NCBI RefSeq assembly: GCF_011400295.1
Contig: NZ_CP049859.1
Coordinates: 1,178,001-1,242,000 of the forward strand
Reading direction: 5' to 3'
Origin: Erysipelothrix sp. HDW6A
GTDB taxonomy: Bacteria; Bacillota_I; Bacilli_A; Erysipelotrichales; Erysipelotrichaceae
Length of the DNA: 64,000 nt
Positions 25,965-34,077 of the stretch are shown here, in pieces. Position 1 is the first letter of the stretch, and each line of letters starts with the position of its first letter. Below the pieces are notes generated by a model. That model made no database searches, was not told the DNA's origin, and saw only the letters and a program-made list of their open reading frames with translations. The position numbers were made by a program, and so were the translations under genes.

Positions 25965-26566
25965 TACATCCAGGTAATTTTTCTTTCTGTTTTATTAAGA
26001 ATTCTCTCGATATTCTTTCTGTGTCTTACGACAACGATTGCTGCGATGATTGCTGTTGCTATTGTAACTTTCATATCTGACTGTGTAAACAACATGATTA
26101 CAGCTGCAGAAGGTATTGCAATGATGGAAGCTAATGATACCATCTTTGTAAAATAAAGTAACACTAGAAAGATTGCAACGGGTAAGACTAGGTGTAGCAA
26201 CGGTTGTTTGGTAACAAGCAGTGATGTTCCTAAAAGATAACCTACTGCAGTTGCAACTGCCTTTCCACCTTTAAATTTCGCGAAGATTGGAAAACAGTGA
26301 CCAATTGTCGCAAAGAAACCGGCATAGATGACTGTACTTGGATCAAATAAGCTTGCAATTAACATTGCTATGGTACCTTTAAGAGCATCCATTGCAATAA
26401 CAATAACACCTGCTTTAGAACCTAGAGTACGACCTGCGTTTGTTCCACCTAAGTTACCTGAGCCATGCTCGCGAATATCAACTTTGTAAAATACTTTTCC
26501 GATAATTAATGCTGAAGGTATTGAACCGAATAAATAACCCAATACACTTGCGATAAATATATTCAT
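25964..26566 (-). CDS. plsY: Acyl-phosphate:glycerol-3-phosphate acyltransferase
   Basis: Membrane enzyme that transfers the acyl group from acyl-phosphate to glycerol-3-phosphate, the first step of phospholipid synthesis in Gram-positives. The 200-residue protein has about five membrane segments and the three family motifs. These are GSIPSALIIG, the HGSGNLGGTNAGRTLG loop (near residues 34-49) and the FKGGKAVAT loop (near residue 99). The SD is GAGGAGA. In many Firmicutes plsY is divergent from parE; here two extra plus-strand genes lie in between. Confidence 0.95.
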   Translation of the reverse strand: MNIFIASVLGYLFGSIPSALIIGKVFYKVDIREHGSGNLGGTNAGRTLGSKAGVIVIAMDALKGTIAMLIASLFDPSTVIYAGFFATIGHCFPIFAKFKGGKAVATAVGYLLGTSLLVTKQPLLHLVLPVAIFLVLLYFTKMVSLASIIAIPSAAVIMLFTQSDMKVTIATAIIAAIVVVRHRKNIERILNKTERKITWM

Positions 26567-26589
26567 AATTTTCTCCTCAATTCATGAAT

Positions 26590-26618
26590 ATTATACAATA
26601 GCGTAAGGTTTACTGCAA
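26590..26618 (-). promoter_or_regulatory. Promoter of plsY
   Basis: On the minus strand TTGCAG (26618-26613), a 17-base spacer and TATAAT (26595-26590) lie 23 bases before the plsY ATG. Confidence 0.65.
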
Positions 26619-26695
26619 AAGAAATAAGTCTGAGTGACTACTTTATTATATTAATGGATGAAGAATTGTAATAGAATAGTATATGTGAGGCTATT

Positions 26696-27514
26696 ATGAA
26701 AACAAATCGAAAATTCATTATTATCTATATACTTCTATCACTAACTATATTTTTTGGTTTTTCGTTATGGAGATTCAGAGGGTTTGATTATATAAGAACT
26801 TTCGATATTAATGAAAAACTAGCTAATACTGATCAATTAAGAATTGGAAGTTATAATGTGAAGACACTAAATTTTGGAAAATCCCTTGATGCTTTTGTAG
26901 AAGATGTAAAACATCTTAATTTAGATATTCTCGCAGTACAAGAAGTAGATCAGGAATCAGGTAGATCACAAAAAATGGAAATGTTGAAGAATATGGCTGA
27001 GTCCGCAAATTTTCCATATTTTCAATTCTATGAAAGCATGTGGTTAGGAGAGGGTTCATACGGTCTTGGGATACTTAGTAAGTATCCAATTAAAGAAATT
27101 GAGTCTCTTGAGCTACCAAATACAGTTTTTGCTGAGCCAAGGGTTTTGTCAAAAGCAACAGTAGAAATAAATGAACAAGACTTTCAAATATATAATACAC
27201 ATATGTCATACTTAAATCGTGATGTAAGAGAGCAACAAACTAAATTTATTCAAGAGCACCTTAATAATTCAAAGAACACAATATTGATGGGTGATATGAA
27301 TAATTTTAGTATTAATGATCTTTTCGGTATTAAAGGTATGTACTCTTGGAATAATACGGAAGTACAATACTCTACCTTTAGAACATCAATGTTTAATGAC
27401 AATGTCTATGTATCAAGCAACCTATCTACCGAACATATTGAAGTGCAAAAAACATCATTCTCTGATCATCACATGCTTTGGGGAATAGTGTCTCTAAAGG
27501 AGGCGAGTGAATGA
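26696..27514 (+). CDS. Membrane-anchored EEP-family (endonuclease/exonuclease/phosphatase) protein
   Basis: A 272-residue protein with one N-terminal membrane segment (about residues 7-24), followed by an extracytoplasmic EEP fold. Catalytic landmarks are all present: SYNVKTLN, QEVD (metal-binding Glu, near residue 83), YNTHMSYL, GDMNNF, and the final SDHHMLWG. Family members hydrolyse phosphodiester bonds in nucleic acids, sphingomyelin or phosphoinositides, so the substrate cannot be deduced. The anchored, outward-facing layout suggests an extracellular phosphodiesterase. It overlaps the next gene by four bases, suggesting a functional pair. Confidence 0.82.
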   Translation: MKTNRKFIIIYILLSLTIFFGFSLWRFRGFDYIRTFDINEKLANTDQLRIGSYNVKTLNFGKSLDAFVEDVKHLNLDILAVQEVDQESGRSQKMEMLKNMAESANFPYFQFYESMWLGEGSYGLGILSKYPIKEIESLELPNTVFAEPRVLSKATVEINEQDFQIYNTHMSYLNRDVREQQTKFIQEHLNNSKNTILMGDMNNFSINDLFGIKGMYSWNNTEVQYSTFRTSMFNDNVYVSSNLSTEHIEVQKTSFSDHHMLWGIVSLKEASE

Positions 27515-28209
27515 TGACCTTTTTAAACTTACTTAAAAAATACAGAGTAATTCTATCTTTACTTGCTGTACAAGGATTTGCATTGGTTATTGCACTTACT
27601 CGACAGCCAGTAGTTCGTTTGAGTGATTTCCTAATGATATTTCTTTATTTACAAAGTTTGATTATCTCTATAGTGTTCACTTTTAAAACAAAAATTAAGT
27701 ATAACAACTCTCTTTGGAGAGTCTTCATGAAAAGTAATTATTTAGTGATACTTTGGGCTTTCAATTGCATTGTATCAGTACTAATCATCCGATATGTTAC
27801 CTTGGAACCAAGCCTTCGAGGTGTATTCGATACATATAGTCGTTTCGGTATCTTGCAAGTGATCCAAGTGTTGTTTTTATATTTTGTCTTGTTTTTGTTA
27901 TTTACAAAAAATATGATTGATGGTTTGAGACTATTGAATTCAAAGGAGCATTCAAAAAAGCAATTCATCATAAAATTGAGCTATATTATTTCGATACTAT
28001 TAATAGGAATTATGATCTTTGATTCTTTACGTTTTATCGATCTAAGTACTGGTATTTTCTTTAAAAATGATTTTATGTCTTCTTCAATACCAAGACTTTT
28101 AAAACGTTTAACATTATTGTTTGGCATTTTCATAGGATTTATGATAAATTTATCTAGCACAGTAAATACTGCTTTACAAAAGAGTAAAGAATTAAGTAAG
28201 AGTAAATAA
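27511..28209 (+). CDS. Polytopic membrane protein of unknown function
   Basis: A 232-residue protein with about six hydrophobic segments and a basic, serine-rich C-terminal tail (near QKSKELSKSK). I recognise no family. It begins with a doubled ATG (27511 and 27514) behind GGAGG and overlaps the EEP gene, so it is coupled to that protein. Proximity suggests it supports or localises the EEP enzyme, but this is inference. It ends about 65 bases before the parE promoter region, without an obvious strong terminator. Confidence 0.75.
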   Translation: MMTFLNLLKKYRVILSLLAVQGFALVIALTRQPVVRLSDFLMIFLYLQSLIISIVFTFKTKIKYNNSLWRVFMKSNYLVILWAFNCIVSVLIIRYVTLEPSLRGVFDTYSRFGILQVIQVLFLYFVLFLLFTKNMIDGLRLLNSKEHSKKQFIIKLSYIISILLIGIMIFDSLRFIDLSTGIFFKNDFMSSSIPRLLKRLTLLFGIFIGFMINLSSTVNTALQKSKELSKSK

Positions 28210-28251
28210 TCAAAGGTACAGGATGAGTGCATTTAGGAATCATTGATTATT

Positions 28252-28280
28252 TCGACTTAGTAGCAAAAAAATGCTATAAT
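28252..28280 (+). promoter_or_regulatory. Promoter of parE-parC
   Basis: TCGACT (28252-28257), a 17-base spacer and TATAAT (28275-28280) occur; TGC directly before it makes an extended -10. The parE SD AAGGAG (28291-28296) follows closely, giving a very short leader. Confidence 0.65.
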
Positions 28281-28305
28281 AACGCATGAAAAGGAGTTGA
28301 AACCC

Positions 28306-30216
28306 TTGAGTAAGAAAGAGTATTCTGCATCAAGTATTCAGATTTTAGAGGGCTTGGAGGCTGTCCGTAAGCGTCCAGGTATGTATATAGGTTCTACGGA
28401 TCAACGTGGTCTTCATCATTTAGTCTGGGAAATTATGGACAATGCGATTGATGAAGCGTTGAATGGTTATGGTAATACCATACACGTTGTAATTGAAGAT
28501 GATTTAACATTATCCGTTCGCGATGAAGGACGTGGAATGCCTACTGCAATGCACGAAAGTGGTGTAAGTGCGCTCCAGGTCATTTTTACTGTGCTTCATG
28601 CTGGAGGAAAGTTCTCAGCTGAAGGTGGATATAAGACAAGTGGAGGGCTTCATGGTGTTGGGGCATCTGTCGTTAATGCACTGAGTGAGTTTGTTGATGT
28701 TAAAGTATATCAAAAAAACCAGACCTACCACATGCATTTTTCAAATGGTGGGTCACAAATCAGTCCACTTAATACAATTAATGAAAAAGGAACAACAGGT
28801 AGTTTTGTTCGTTTTAAAGCAGATCAAACAATCTTTAAAAACAGTAAGTTTAATTTTGATACAATCAGTGAACGTGCACAAGAAAGTGCATTCTTACTTC
28901 AAGGTATTAAATTTATCATTACCGATGCACGTATAGATGTAACACGTGAGTTTGTTTATGAAGAAGGTCTTAATGCCTTTATGAACTATATTCATGAAGA
29001 TACTCAAGTATTAAGTAAAGTCATTCTTCTTGAAGGAAAAGAAGATGATATTGAAGTAAACATCGCTCTACAATATAACGAAGGCTATAACGAAGATACA
29101 TATTCATACGTAAACTTAGTACGTACTCATGATGGTGGAACTCACGTTGTAGGATTTAGAAGTGGTTTCACGAAAGTAATTAACGAGTATGCAAGAAAAC
29201 ATAATATATTAAAAGAAAAAGATAAGAATTTTGAAGGTGCAGATATCAGAGAAGGATTATCCGTAATTATTTCTGTGAATATTCCTGAAAATCTCTTACA
29301 ATTTGAAGGACAAACTAAAGGTAAACTTGGAACTCCTCAAGCACGAAGTGTTGTTGAAACTGTAATTGTAGAACAATTACCATATTATTTAGACTCTCAT
29401 CACGAAGAAGCACAAGAAATTATTATGAAGATCCAAAAAGCTGCAAGTGTTCGTCAAGCGGCTCGTAAAGCACGGGATCAAGCTAGAAATGGTAAGAAAA
29501 CTAAAATTGAACGTCTCTTATCAGGTAAACTCGCGAATGCTCAAACTCGTAATAAGAATAAAAACGAATTGTTCTTAGTTGAGGGTGATTCTGCTGGAGG
29601 TAGTGCTAAACAAGGAAGAGATAGTAAATTCCAAGCGATTCTACCATTACGTGGTAAGGTTCTAAACACTCAGAAAACAAAGTTTGAAGACATTATTAAG
29701 AATGAAGAGCTCAATACAATTATTCACTGTGTTGGAGCAGGTGTTGGAAAAGATTTTAATATTGAAGATAGTAATTATAAAAAAGTAATAATCATGACCG
29801 ATGCTGATACTGATGGTGCTCATATTCAGGTGCTATTACTCACATTCTTCTTTAGACATATGCGTCCGTTAATTGAAGCAGGATATGTTTACATTGCACA
29901 ACCACCACTTTATCTCGTGAAGTCTGGAAAGAACCAACATTATTGTTATAGCGATGAAGAGCTCGATGAGTATCGTCAAAAGTATGGAAAAGTTGAAATA
30001 CAACGATACAAAGGATTAGGGGAAATGAATGCTGATCAACTTTGGGAAACCACAATGGATCCAAGCTCACGTTCGCTTATCCAAGTACGTATTGATGATT
30101 ATCTTGCTGCTGATAAACGTGTCTCCGTGTTGATGGGGGACAAAGTAGATCCGCGTCGAGAATGGATTGAAACCAACGTTGCCTTTACCTTAGAGGAGGA
30201 AGACCATGTCTCATGA
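28306..30216 (+). CDS. parE: DNA topoisomerase IV subunit B
   Basis: The ATPase subunit of topoisomerase IV, which unlinks daughter chromosomes. The 636-residue protein shows the GHKL ATP-binding elements (EIMDNAIDEA, RDEGRGMP, GGLHGVGASVVNALS). It also has TOPRIM elements: VEGDSAGGSAKQGRD, PLRGKVLN and TDADTDGAHI. The start is probably TTG at 28306, nine bases after AAGGAG; the in-frame TTG at 28297 touches the SD and is too close. It overlaps parC by 11 bases. Assignment as ParE rather than GyrB rests on the parE-parC order and the partner's sequence. Confidence 0.94.
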   Translation: MSKKEYSASSIQILEGLEAVRKRPGMYIGSTDQRGLHHLVWEIMDNAIDEALNGYGNTIHVVIEDDLTLSVRDEGRGMPTAMHESGVSALQVIFTVLHAGGKFSAEGGYKTSGGLHGVGASVVNALSEFVDVKVYQKNQTYHMHFSNGGSQISPLNTINEKGTTGSFVRFKADQTIFKNSKFNFDTISERAQESAFLLQGIKFIITDARIDVTREFVYEEGLNAFMNYIHEDTQVLSKVILLEGKEDDIEVNIALQYNEGYNEDTYSYVNLVRTHDGGTHVVGFRSGFTKVINEYARKHNILKEKDKNFEGADIREGLSVIISVNIPENLLQFEGQTKGKLGTPQARSVVETVIVEQLPYYLDSHHEEAQEIIMKIQKAASVRQAARKARDQARNGKKTKIERLLSGKLANAQTRNKNKNELFLVEGDSAGGSAKQGRDSKFQAILPLRGKVLNTQKTKFEDIIKNEELNTIIHCVGAGVGKDFNIEDSNYKKVIIMTDADTDGAHIQVLLLTFFFRHMRPLIEAGYVYIAQPPLYLVKSGKNQHYCYSDEELDEYRQKYGKVEIQRYKGLGEMNADQLWETTMDPSSRSLIQVRIDDYLAADKRVSVLMGDKVDPRREWIETNVAFTLEEEDHVS

Positions 30217-32458
30217 TGAAATAATCCAAATTCCCCTCGAGGATATTGTAGGGGAACGTTTTGGACGTTATTCGAAATATATTATTCAAGAAAGAGCATT
30301 GCCTGATGTACGAGATGGATTAAAACCTGTACAACGTCGTATTCTTTATGCCATGCATCATGATAAAAACTATTATGACAAGGCATACCGTAAGTCTGCG
30401 AAGACTGTTGGTTTAGTTATTGGTAACTATCACCCTCATGGTGACTCGTCAGTGTATGATGCCATGGTACGTATGTCACAGCCATGGAAATACAATGTTC
30501 CGCTCATTGATATGCAAGGAAACAACGGTAGTATTGATGATGACCCAGCTGCAGCAATGCGTTATACTGAAGCTCGACTTGCTAAGATTTCTCATTCGCT
30601 ACTCGAGAATATCGATGAAGATGTGGTTCCATTTGTATTAAACTTTGATGATACTGAGTATGAACCATCGGTGCTTCCAGCACGTTATCCTAACTTGCTG
30701 ATTAATGGGGCTACAGGGATTGCAGCAGGATATGCTACAAATATTCCACCATTTAACCTCACAGAGGTAATGGATGCAGCAATCTATCGCCTTATTAATC
30801 CTACAAGTGATGTTGAAGATATCATGACTTATATTCAAGGTCCTGATTTCCCAACAGGAGCAATCGTTCAAGGTAAGGATGGAATTAAAGACATTCTGAC
30901 TAAAGGACGAGGTCGTGTAGTTGTCAAAGCAAAGGCTGAAATTGTTGAATCTAAAACAATGAAGCAAATTGTTGTAACTGAATTACCATACGAAGTCATA
31001 AAAACAAACTTAGTACGTAAAATAGATGAATTAAGATTTACGAAAGCTGGCGAAGGCTTTGGGGATGTTATGGACGTCCGTGATGAATCTGACCGTAATG
31101 GATTACGTATTGTTATTGATTGTAAACGTGATGCAGATGCACAAAGTATCTTAAATCTACTTTATAAGCAAACAGAACTCCAAGTTTACTACAATGCCAA
31201 TATGGTAGCGATTGTAAATCAAAGACCAAAGGTTTGCGGTGTCTTAGAAATACTTGATGCATATCTAGAATTCAGGCAAGAAGTTGTTTTAAATCGAAGT
31301 AAACACCGTTTCGCGCAAAAAGAAAAACGCATTCATATTCTTGAAGGATTAATGCGTGCTACTTCAATTTTAGATGAAATTATTGAAGTTATCCGTGGTT
31401 CATCAAACCGTGCTTCATCACGCGATAATATCATGGAAGCTTTTGGTTTTACGCATGAACAAGCTAGCGCAATCGTTGATTTACAACTCTATCGATTATC
31501 TTCAACTGATATTGTTGCCTTAAGAGATGAATTCGCGAAGTTAGCTAATGAAATGGATTACTTAGAAGCTGTTATCAATAATATTGATATGCTCAACAAT
31601 CTAGTGATTCAAGAATTCAAAGCATTGAAAGATGAAATGCAGACTCCAAGACGTTCCGTTATTGAAGCTGAAATATCTGATTTAGAAGTAGATGAGTTAA
31701 GCTTAATACCTAATGAACAAGTTATGGTTACCGTAACTAAGAAAGGGTATTTAAAACGTGTTTCACTTCGTTCATATGGCTCGAGTCAGAAAGAAGTGAT
31801 TGCTTCAATAGATGATGATAAGCCTGTATTTGTATCGGAAGTAAATACAGTTGAAAACTTAATCTTTACGACTTCAAAAGGTCGATATGGAATTATTCGA
31901 GTGTATGATATTGAAGAAGCACGTTGGCGTGATGTTGGTTCCCACTTAAATCAATATATGAAGATGGATCCAGATGAACGAATCATAAGTGCATTTACTG
32001 CTCCTGATTTCACTTCGAGTATTAATATCGTAACCACAACTTCTAAAGGTATGATTAAGAAAACAGTCTTCTCTGATTTAGAGGTGAAACGAACGAATAG
32101 ACTTTACGATATTATGAAACTTGGTAAGGGAGATACACTAATTGGAACTCACATTGCCTACGACACAGATGATCTAATCATGGTAACCTTGAATGGCTAT
32201 GCTATACGATTAGATTTAAGTGAAGTTAATCCAATAGGGGTTAAAGGTAAAGGTATCATTGGTATGAAAACTAAGAACGATGACCGAGTAGTGGCAAGTG
32301 CGCCTGTACATGATGAGTCGGAAATAGTCTTTGTATCCAATAGAGGACACTTCAAGCGATTTAAGCAGGAAGATGTTCCGATGAATAATCGAGCAACCCA
32401 AGGATTGTCAATAGCGAAGACTGTTAAGAGCAATCCCATACAATACAAGATATGGTAA
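30206..32458 (+). CDS. parC: DNA topoisomerase IV subunit A (C-terminus probably frame-shifted)
   Basis: The DNA-cleaving subunit of topoisomerase IV. The active-site tyrosine is Tyr120 in AAAMRYTEARL. The quinolone-resistance region reads HPHGDSSVYDAM (76-87), with the sensitive-type Ser81 and Asp85 in the positions of pneumococcal Ser79/Asp83. The C-terminal beta-pinwheel begins near residue 495. The frame stops at residue 750, short of the usual 800-820. A 73-codon frame overlapping the stop looks like the missing end. SD AGAGGAGGA lies in parE. Confidence 0.92.
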   Translation: MSHDEIIQIPLEDIVGERFGRYSKYIIQERALPDVRDGLKPVQRRILYAMHHDKNYYDKAYRKSAKTVGLVIGNYHPHGDSSVYDAMVRMSQPWKYNVPLIDMQGNNGSIDDDPAAAMRYTEARLAKISHSLLENIDEDVVPFVLNFDDTEYEPSVLPARYPNLLINGATGIAAGYATNIPPFNLTEVMDAAIYRLINPTSDVEDIMTYIQGPDFPTGAIVQGKDGIKDILTKGRGRVVVKAKAEIVESKTMKQIVVTELPYEVIKTNLVRKIDELRFTKAGEGFGDVMDVRDESDRNGLRIVIDCKRDADAQSILNLLYKQTELQVYYNANMVAIVNQRPKVCGVLEILDAYLEFRQEVVLNRSKHRFAQKEKRIHILEGLMRATSILDEIIEVIRGSSNRASSRDNIMEAFGFTHEQASAIVDLQLYRLSSTDIVALRDEFAKLANEMDYLEAVINNIDMLNNLVIQEFKALKDEMQTPRRSVIEAEISDLEVDELSLIPNEQVMVTVTKKGYLKRVSLRSYGSSQKEVIASIDDDKPVFVSEVNTVENLIFTTSKGRYGIIRVYDIEEARWRDVGSHLNQYMKMDPDERIISAFTAPDFTSSINIVTTTSKGMIKKTVFSDLEVKRTNRLYDIMKLGKGDTLIGTHIAYDTDDLIMVTLNGYAIRLDLSEVNPIGVKGKGIIGMKTKNDDRVVASAPVHDESEIVFVSNRGHFKRFKQEDVPMNNRATQGLSIAKTVKSNPIQYKIW

Positions 32459-32673
32459 TTGCCAATCTTCAAGATGATATCTACATATATCATGATACAC
32501 TTGCAATTGTGATGGTAAAAAACATACCTCTAATGGCTGCAGATGCAACATTCTCAAATGTAATAAATGATGCTGATTTTGACATTATTCATAAAGCACG
32601 TGTTGTTCCATATGTAGAAAGTACACAAGAACCTCAAATTCATAGTGATGAACCTTTGAAGTTTGATATATAA
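32452..32673 (+). pseudogene. Probable displaced ParC C-terminal segment (or short coupled ORF)
   Basis: A 73-codon frame starts in the parC stop region (ATGGTAA) and has no SD. Its product, with strand-like runs such as DDIYIYHDTLAIV and VKNIPLMAADATFSN, resembles pinwheel blade sequence. Adding it to the 750-residue ParC gives about 820 residues, the usual family length. I therefore read it as the end of parC moved by one base. That could be a true mutation, a recoding event, a sequencing error, or translational re-initiation producing a separate peptide. No classic slippery heptamer is visible at the junction. Confidence 0.5.
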
Positions 32674-32684
32674 AAATGTATAAT
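32656..32684 (+). promoter_or_regulatory. Promoter candidate for the yqeH operon
   Basis: TTGAAG (32656-32661), a 17-base spacer and TATAAT (32679-32684) overlap the end of the parC region. The predicted transcript would start near 32691, upstream of the hairpin at 32714-32742. Confidence 0.6.
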
Positions 32685-32713
32685 TGATACGTGATGTTCA
32701 CTATCAAATACCA

Positions 32714-32745
32714 AAAAGTTTGGTGGTTATCACCAAACTTTTAAT
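32714..32745 (+). terminator. Hairpin between parC and yqeH (terminator or attenuator)
   Basis: AAAAGTTTGGTG (32714-32725) pairs perfectly with CACCAAACTTTT (32731-32742) around GTTAT, then AATTT follows. It can terminate parEC transcription. Because a good promoter lies just upstream, it would also sit in the 5' leader of the yqeH transcript. Confidence 0.7.
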
Positions 32746-32770
32746 TTGAAAGAGATGAAGAGGATAATAT

Positions 32771-33793
32771 ATGAGTATTAAACAATGTTTAGGATGTGGA
32801 AGTCCACTCCAAACTACAGATCCAGAGGCAAGAGGATATGCTAAATCAATGGATAATGATTACTGTCAGTCTTGCTTTAGATTGAAACATTATCGAGATT
32901 TTAAGCGTGTTAAAGCACGTGTTGATGATGGATCAACATTAGAATTTATTGAAGCATTTAATGGCACAATTTTCTGGGTTTTGGATATCATGCATTTGAA
33001 CCAAAGTTTACACCCAGGATTACTGCGATCGTTACGAAACAAACGTGTTGTTTTATTAGTAAATAAACGAGACTTGTTACCTCAGTCTGTATCTGATAAC
33101 AAATTAGAACAATCCATAATGAGAGCATTAAAGGATGAAGCCGTTCAACTTGATGAGATAATCTTCGTGTCAGCATTAAAACGAAGCACATTGGAACCGC
33201 TCTTAGGATACATTGAAGAAAGTGAATGTGCATTCGTAGGTTGTGTGAATGCGGGTAAATCCTCTTTACTTAATCAATTGTTGGGTAGAGAAGACCTTTC
33301 TGTTTCACCAGTAGCTTCAACAACGGCTGATGTAATTCAAATTGAAACAGGTTTAAACTCAATCTTTGATACACCTGGATTAAGTGTTGAGACCTCTCTT
33401 GCAGATAAGTTAAGTGATGAAGCTCTTGTGCTTCTTTCACCTAAGAAGACTATTAAACCTACAGTTTTTCAACTTTATGAAAAACAAACACTCATTTTTG
33501 GGAATCTAGGTGCTATTACAATAACTCCTACAAGCACTCTTAATGTGATTTCTTATTTACCAATCACCGTTAAAAGAGTTAAACCAGAACGACGTGATGC
33601 AAATCTTGCATTAAAGAGTGACATTGAAATTACTAACCCAGTTTATAAACAAAGAAAATGGACGAAAATGGCTGATAAAATTGATATTGAAATATTCGAT
33701 TTAGGATTTATTTCAATTCAAGGAGAGACTCAAAGTATTGAAACATATTTTGATGAATCTGCAGAAATTATTATTAGAAAGGCATTGATATAA
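32771..33793 (+). CDS. yqeH: Ribosome biogenesis GTPase YqeH
   Basis: A circularly permuted GTPase needed for 30S subunit assembly. The 340-residue protein has an N-terminal zinc finger with Cys6, Cys9, Cys32 and Cys35. It is followed by the permuted G motifs: NKRD (G4) first, then GCVNAGKSSLLN (G1), STTAD (G2) and DTPG (G3). The C-terminal domain is of the expected type and length is slightly below B. subtilis YqeH. The SD is AGAGGA. It heads the conserved operon yqeH-yhbY-nadD/yqeK-rsfS-yqeM; aroE, which sits second in B. subtilis, is absent here. Confidence 0.95.
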   Translation: MSIKQCLGCGSPLQTTDPEARGYAKSMDNDYCQSCFRLKHYRDFKRVKARVDDGSTLEFIEAFNGTIFWVLDIMHLNQSLHPGLLRSLRNKRVVLLVNKRDLLPQSVSDNKLEQSIMRALKDEAVQLDEIIFVSALKRSTLEPLLGYIEESECAFVGCVNAGKSSLLNQLLGREDLSVSPVASTTADVIQIETGLNSIFDTPGLSVETSLADKLSDEALVLLSPKKTIKPTVFQLYEKQTLIFGNLGAITITPTSTLNVISYLPITVKRVKPERRDANLALKSDIEITNPVYKQRKWTKMADKIDIEIFDLGFISIQGETQSIETYFDESAEIIIRKALI

Positions 33794-34077
33794 TGTTAAC
33801 CAAAGATCAATTAAAAACATTGAGACGATATTCTCATGAAGAACAAGCTATTGTTTCAGTAGGGAAAGCGGGGATTACCCCAACATTACTTGAGAGTTTT
33901 GAAGCTTCGTTATTGGCTCATAACCTTGTGAAAGTAAGTATACAAAAAAATGCACCGATCACTAAAGAAGAACTTATTGAAGAAATTGAAGAAAGATTTG
34001 GAGCAGATACGGTAAGCAAAGTAGGGCGTGTCGTTGTATTCTATCGTTATCATCCAAAAGGACGTATTAAAGTTTGA
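33793..34077 (+). CDS. yhbY: YhbY-family RNA-binding protein (CRM domain)
   Basis: A 94-residue single CRM-domain protein associated with the pre-50S ribosome. It has the family GKAGIT motif (near residues 24-29, of the GxxG RNA-binding type) followed by the amphipathic helix LLESFEASLLAHNLVKV. It ends with the typical GRVVVFYRYHP. Its ATG overlaps the yqeH stop by one base (TAATG). The next gene starts with TTG inside its final codon, so it is tightly coupled on both sides. Length is normal. Confidence 0.93.
   Translation: MLTKDQLKTLRRYSHEEQAIVSVGKAGITPTLLESFEASLLAHNLVKVSIQKNAPITKEELIEEIEERFGADTVSKVGRVVVFYRYHPKGRIKV

Noticed and set aside
28205-28252. AATAATCA ... TGATTATT inverted repeat after the membrane protein gene as a terminator
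   Set aside because: The loop is over 30 bases, the stem is AT-only, and no T run follows.
32431-32460. Programmed -1 frameshift site in parC
   Set aside because: No X XXY YYZ slippery heptamer is present at the junction, so recoding has no direct support; mutation, error or re-initiation are left open.
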